Origin: Atherinomorus stipes
Lineage: Eukaryota > Chordata > Actinopteri > Atheriniformes > Atherinidae
Reading direction: 5' to 3'
Length of the DNA stretch: 64,000 bases
Assembly: GCA_023101725.1 (NCBI GenBank)
Contig: JALJCO010008721.1
Coordinates: 186,001 to 250,000, forward strand
Part shown: piece by piece, positions 60,020-64,000 of the stretch
Layout of the letters: each line of letters opens with the position of its first letter
Numbering within the stretch: the first letter of the stretch is position 1
Notes under the pieces: generated by a model
What the model saw: the letters and a program-made list of their open reading frames with translations, nothing else
The model's database searches: none
Told to the model about the DNA's origin: nothing
Made by a program: the position numbers and the translations under genes

Positions 60020-60606
60020 AGCCGTGGAAAAAAGTATTGAACACGTCAACATTTTTCTCAGAAAATATATTTCTAGAGCTATTAACATGAAATTTTCACC
60101 AGATGTTGGCGACAGCCCAAGTAATGCACACATACAAAGAAATCCTAACATTTATGTCCATAAATGAAGTTGTGTGTTATATATTGAAATGACACAGGGA
60201 ATAAGTATTGAATATGCTTACGTTAAATTTAATTGATACTTCGTGCAAAAAAACTTTGTCGGTGATTCCAGCCTCCAGGGGCCTCCTGTATAGAGAAACC
60301 AGTGGAATACATTATTCAGGTGTGATTTTGGTCCATTCTTCCACACAAACTGCCTTCAAATCTTCTGTTTTCAAAGATTTTCAGTTGGATTCAAGTGAGG
60401 TGATTGACTGGGCCGTTCTAGCAGCTTTATTTTCTTTTTCTTAAACCAGTTGAGTGTTTCTTTGGCTGTGTGCTTGGGATGGTTGTCTTGCTAAAAGATC
60501 CAGCCTTTTTTCATCTTCAGCAGCTGGCAGATGGCAGCAGATTCTGGTCCAGAATCTCTCTCTACTTTTCTCCATTCATTCTTCCTTCAATGATATGAAT
60601 GTTCAG
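60020..60606 (-). mobile_element. truncated Tc1-like element, same family as 4153-8245
   Basis: Left inverted repeat with AAAAAGTATTGAACACGTC, then the C-terminal half of the minus-strand transposase: GCCTCCAGGGGCCTCCTGTA and GGTTGTCTTGCTAAAAGATC, matching the first copy. It stops at about 60606, where a hAT MITE begins after a short unassigned stretch. The right end is absent. Confidence 0.85.
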
Positions 60607-60623
60607 TTATATATGATCTATTT

Positions 60624-61036
60624 TAGGGCTGTCAGACAATTAAACAATTAATCTTATTAATTACAGGATTTGTAATTAGTCTAATTAATCATATTTTACT
60701 CTCATATCTGCTAAAGCAGTCGTGGAGAACAATGGTCCTCAAGGGACCATTTAAGTTTTCTTTAAGTTTTCCTTGCAACCCTGCTCCAATACAGCTTATG
60801 AAGTTCTGTACAGTGACTCATTGACGCGTCTCCTTCTTCTTCTTCTGGTGTTTATTGGTGGTTGGCAAAAAGCCTTAGGTGCATTACCGCCACCTACTTC
60901 CCGGGTCATTCAGTTGGCCAAATTTAAAATGCTCGTGCATTGAATTTGCACTCTGAATTAATCATGATTATTTTTTAATGCATTAATTTGCAGTGTAATT
61001 AATTAATCTAGTTAATGGGTTAAACTGACAGCCCAT
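60624..61036. mobile_element. hAT-like MITE
   Basis: The ends TAGGGCTGTCAGACAATTAA and the complement of TATGGGCTGTCAGTTTAAC are inverted. TTAAT motifs repeat inside. A CTTCTTCTTCTTCTGG block with a following GCATTACCGCCACCTAC is a recurrent fish repeat inserted or carried inside. No clear target duplication, probably because of the TA-rich flank. Confidence 0.65.
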
Positions 61037-61621
61037 ATATATATATATGTATATACTGTAGGGGCGAGCGGGGCAATTAGTGCCAAGGGGCAAGTTGTAC
61101 CACCCCTGTTTTCTAGAATACCACAGAAGAAATTGATCATGCTACCATATAGTTTTGAAGAGGCATTTATTTTACTCATGCTGACAAGAAGGGAGGCACA
61201 TGGCTTTAGAGGTAAGCACCTTAAAGTTAAAAATACACTTTTTTGGCTCTCCAAAGTAAAATTTCTATGATCAAAGTTTTTTAGCTGGGGTTTTTGAACA
61301 GTTATATAAAACTTTGAAAACAGTTCACATATGTTTTAGTGCTTTAGTAAGCTATACCATGAGTGTACTCAGTTAACACAATGCTAGCTAAAAACACGTC
61401 GGGAGATGCATTTAATTCAAAATGGTGGGTTCGGGGTAATTTGTGCCAAAAGGCCTGGGTTAAGTTGTGCCAGTGGCACAAATAACCCCACCTTATTAAT
61501 GTCTTTTATACATTTTTTTAGAAAATTTGTGTTTATTATTATATATTTTATCCTTACAGTTAATGACTAAAATTATGTGCTATTCTTGTTTTTAGACTAA
61601 AATTTAAGGAGTGGAAGTAAG

Positions 61622-61800
61622 ACAGGAGTTCTGAAAGGGTCAAAGCCAAACAAACCCAAAAAGAAAGTGGCCTCCAGTAGCTCAGTAGGGAGTGACTTCC
61701 CAATTCCACTTAGTGATGCCACTAAATATGAGAGTTCAGATTTCCAGAGCAATGATGATGATGAAGACCAAAGTCTATCAGCTGGTAATTTTGTCATTGT
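61622..61800 (+). pseudogene. pogo-type transposase C-terminal fragment 1
   Basis: The frame reads KGSKPNKPKKKVASSSSVGS, then FPIPLSDATKYESSD, then an acidic NDDDEDQ stretch, then GNFVIVKG. A basic and serine-rich run, an acidic spacer and a GDFVxVK-like strand are the tail layout of pogo-type transposases in fish. The catalytic domain is missing. The frame then runs on without homology. Confidence 0.5.
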
Positions 61801-62506
61801 TAAAGGTCTGCTTGCTACGATGCAGGACAGGACAAGTGAAAAAAACAAAAACAATTGTGCGACATCACGTGTGTCCAGGTTGTTTTTGCAACAGCAGAAA
61901 AAAACAACTCCAGCTGCTGGGTTGCCAGGCTCACTGCTGATACCAGCAGCCTGCGCCATGTCCAACAAGTGATGCAGAGAAGCTTTATCGCTTAGAGCTA
62001 ACATTAGCCACACTAGCAAGTGAGTTAGCTCACCGATCCAGGAGAAAAGTCGCCTTTTGTTGCATTTTGATGCTGTGGAAAATGTTTATGTGGGTCCATC
62101 TAGTGGCTTCACCTAAATTTACTCCAGTTTTTGCTCTTCTCAGGTCACCCCTCTTCAGAAAAAGATAATATCTCCAGGGCTCTGAGGCAGCCGCTTGACT
62201 TGCCAACTCTACTGTTTCCCCCTGTACCAGCCTAACTGTGCCCAACATACTATTACCACACAGAAATCACATTTGGCAACCCATAATGGTGGTGTGTATT
62301 GGCTTGTAGATGTACACATAATGCCATTGTTTTTATTTAAAATTAATTTATTTTATATTCATTTCAGGCTAAATATAATTTTTCAAGGAAATGCTGTATT
62401 TTTATTTTGCACCCCTCCAAACGAGTCGTGGAGGTATTACTAAAAAGCAAACAAACATTTTTAAGATTCTGGGTGAAACCAAATCCCATAAAAATATGTT
62501 GTATTG

Positions 62507-62680
62507 ATGGAGAGTGTTGAAGGTGATGAGGTCAGTCCAAAATTTCTGAAGCAAAGCTATAAGAGGTCTATTAATGGTAAACCCATCTTTACATTTAAAG
62601 AGAAGGATGAGGGAGCCATCCGTAGAATTGTGCTCAAAAAAGAGCACTCCCCACACCACAGAAGTGGGTGTGGTTAGTTT
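62507..62680 (+). pseudogene. pogo-type transposase C-terminal fragment 2
   Basis: The frame reads VEGDEVSPKFLKQSYKRSIN, then KPIFTFKEKDEGAIRRIVLK, resembling the terminal domain that follows the GDFVxVK block in pogo-type proteins. It lies about 700 bp right of fragment 1, so material has been inserted or an intron existed. It ends at TAG just before the SINE head. Confidence 0.45.
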
Positions 62681-62769
62681 GGGGGAGTGGGTAGTGAAGT
62701 GGTAATGTCGTGGGCTTTGGTGTGGCAGACCTGGGTTTGAGTCCTCGACATGGCACTGTAATGTTGCCC
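62681..62769 (+). mobile_element. SINE head fragment
   Basis: GGGGGAGTGGGTAGTGAAGT and a B-box-like GGTTTGAGTCC match the head of the SINE at 37956-38182. The body and tail are missing. Confidence 0.75.
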
Positions 62770-63206
62770 TATTTTTCTGTCTTCAATGCATGTGTCCATG
62801 TGGTGCTCAGGCTTGTTTGAGTCAAAAAAATACATTTTCTATGATGTTGAAACCTTAAATACACCCAAAATAAGTATTGTTTTTTGGGGGGATTTGTCTT
62901 GCTTTTATGTAGCATTGTCATTTGTGAGATTAAAATGGGCTCTTCTACCTCAATTACTAATGGCACAATTTACCCCACTGTATTTTCATGTTTGGCACAA
63001 TTTACCCCTTGCTTTGGGCAAGTTGTGCCACAAAACCACTTTTTTTTTCTAAAGCTATATTTCTCAAGCAATTTATTTAAGATCCAAAGTGGCCACAAAT
63101 ACACAACACCCTTAATTATATGTACATATATAAGTTGGAGTCATAACTGTAATCCCCTTGCTTAAAATGCACTTTAAGTAAAAATTGGCACTAATTACCC
63201 CGCTCT

Positions 63207-63209
<3 letters not shown>

Positions 63210-63246
<37 letters not shown>

Positions 63247-64000
63247 CACCTGCTGCCTCCTCCCTCCGTGTTTGCTGTTTATTTGCTGCAGCTGCTCCCG
63301 TGTTTTAAAAACTAAACTTAAAAGATAGTGATGGTACGTTCAAGGAGCCTCGGAAATATGTGTGACGGAGACAAACTATGTAATAATTGATGTAACCATG
63401 GGTTTTTACCGATTCAGACACACCAAGAAAGATACGTTGCGCAATTAGCCGCCAGTTGTGTCCGATGCACACTGAAGGTGCAGTCGCATCTTACACATCT
63501 TTGTTGGACCACCGATTCAGATCAGTGAATCTCTACATCCCTAATATCTATGCCTGTAACTATGCCTCCAAAAGGAAAGGGATATCCCTGTGGTCAAATA
63601 AACAGGGCACCTGACCACTTGGAGACGTAGTGACAGGACCATCAACTATCACAGTAACATAAACGTAAAAAAGTCATGAAAAAAAAAAAAACATATCACT
63701 CATCAAGTGTGACTACAAAGTTGCATCAGTTGGCAGTCATGTTTATCAGTTTGATTAGACGAACTCAAACTCTGCAGTTACATGCTGTTATCAGTTTTGT
63801 ACAACAGTTAGTTCTGGCCAAGCAATATAGCAACATGATTATCTGAGATTTAAAACATGATGAGAAATGCAACATCCCTCTCAGGTGATATTGCCTGGTA
63901 TTAGAGTACTATGTTGCCAGGTGTGTTTTATAAATCCTAGGCCAGACAACAATCAATTCCAGCCCCACAAAGGGATGCCTTGCTCCAAACACTACTGGAC
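63210..64000. other. TA microsatellite then unassigned DNA
   Basis: TA dinucleotides to about 63243. Then AT-moderate DNA with a block at 63615-63660 shared in part with 7770-7800 (TAGTGACAGGACC...TCAACT). No gene. Confidence 0.45.

Larger units (their letters stand above)
61061..63209 (+). mobile_element. pogo-like transposon in a TA microsatellite
   Basis: Inverted ends GGGGCGAGCGGGGCAATTAG (61061) and the complement of GGGAGAGCGGGGTAATTAG (to 63209), flanked by TA (61059-61060 and 63210-63211) within TA repeats. TGTGCCA / GGCACAA motifs recur near both ends. Fragments of a transposase C-terminus lie on the plus strand at 61622-61800 and 62507-62650. A SINE head (62681-62769) lies inside. 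Confidence 0.75.

Noticed and set aside
59502..60167. Plus-strand 221-codon frame
   Set aside because: It is the antisense of the small membrane frame running through a TA microsatellite into a Tc1 end; the YIYI run is the microsatellite.

Overview
The window is nuclear genomic DNA from a ray-finned fish, most likely a percomorph teleost. This rests on its repeats, not on any host gene: several Tc1-like families, PIF/Harbinger, hAT and TTAA-targeting elements, a Penelope-like retroelement with a GIY-YIG nuclease, fish tRNA-headed SINEs, retroposon tails ending in short tandem repeats, and retroviral-type LTR elements. No host protein-coding exon, rRNA or functional tRNA could be supported on either strand. 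The window reads as an intron or intergenic desert filled with transposons. Apart from the gag relic, the long open frames are low-complexity, tandem-repeat or transposon reading frames.

Layout. 1-1250: a Tc1 scrap and the 3' end of a Penelope-like element. 4153-8245: a Tc1 element holding a SINE, which holds a hAT element, which holds a Harbinger element (four levels). 10740-13695: two copies of one hAT family, each hit by a different TTAA element at the same internal TTAA, with a clean hAT MITE between them. 14897-16173: a pogo-like non-autonomous element. 17815-21697: dispersed repeats, a TTAA element and a hAT MITE with near-perfect 8-bp target duplication. 23640-29053: an LTR-retroelement relic with a long gag frame broken by one amber codon and a candidate 3' LTR, lying between two inverted copies of a hairpin repeat. 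29054-35237: AT-rich DNA with little recognisable.

35238-39118: a TTAA element, a Harbinger element carrying relics of both of its genes, and two SINEs. 41541-42545: a 29-bp minisatellite. 44003-50257: an orphan 5' LTR with an exact proline-tRNA primer site, TTAA elements, and a second Tc1 family split by an insertion. 50258-58636: mostly unassigned, single-copy-looking DNA with a few repeats. 58637-64000: a retroposon-like unit with a small membrane/coiled-coil reading frame, a truncated Tc1, a hAT MITE, and a pogo element inserted in a TA microsatellite.

The elements do not work together as a pathway. They form a stratigraphy of insertions, most of them dead. Three blocks (7552-7700, 12785-13150, 49862-50088) have homopolymer-rich composition unlike their surroundings and may be poor assembly. 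I found no convincing new biological system. The best candidates for follow-up are the 110-residue frame at 59288-59620, the gag/LTR relic, and the reuse of one TTAA site.
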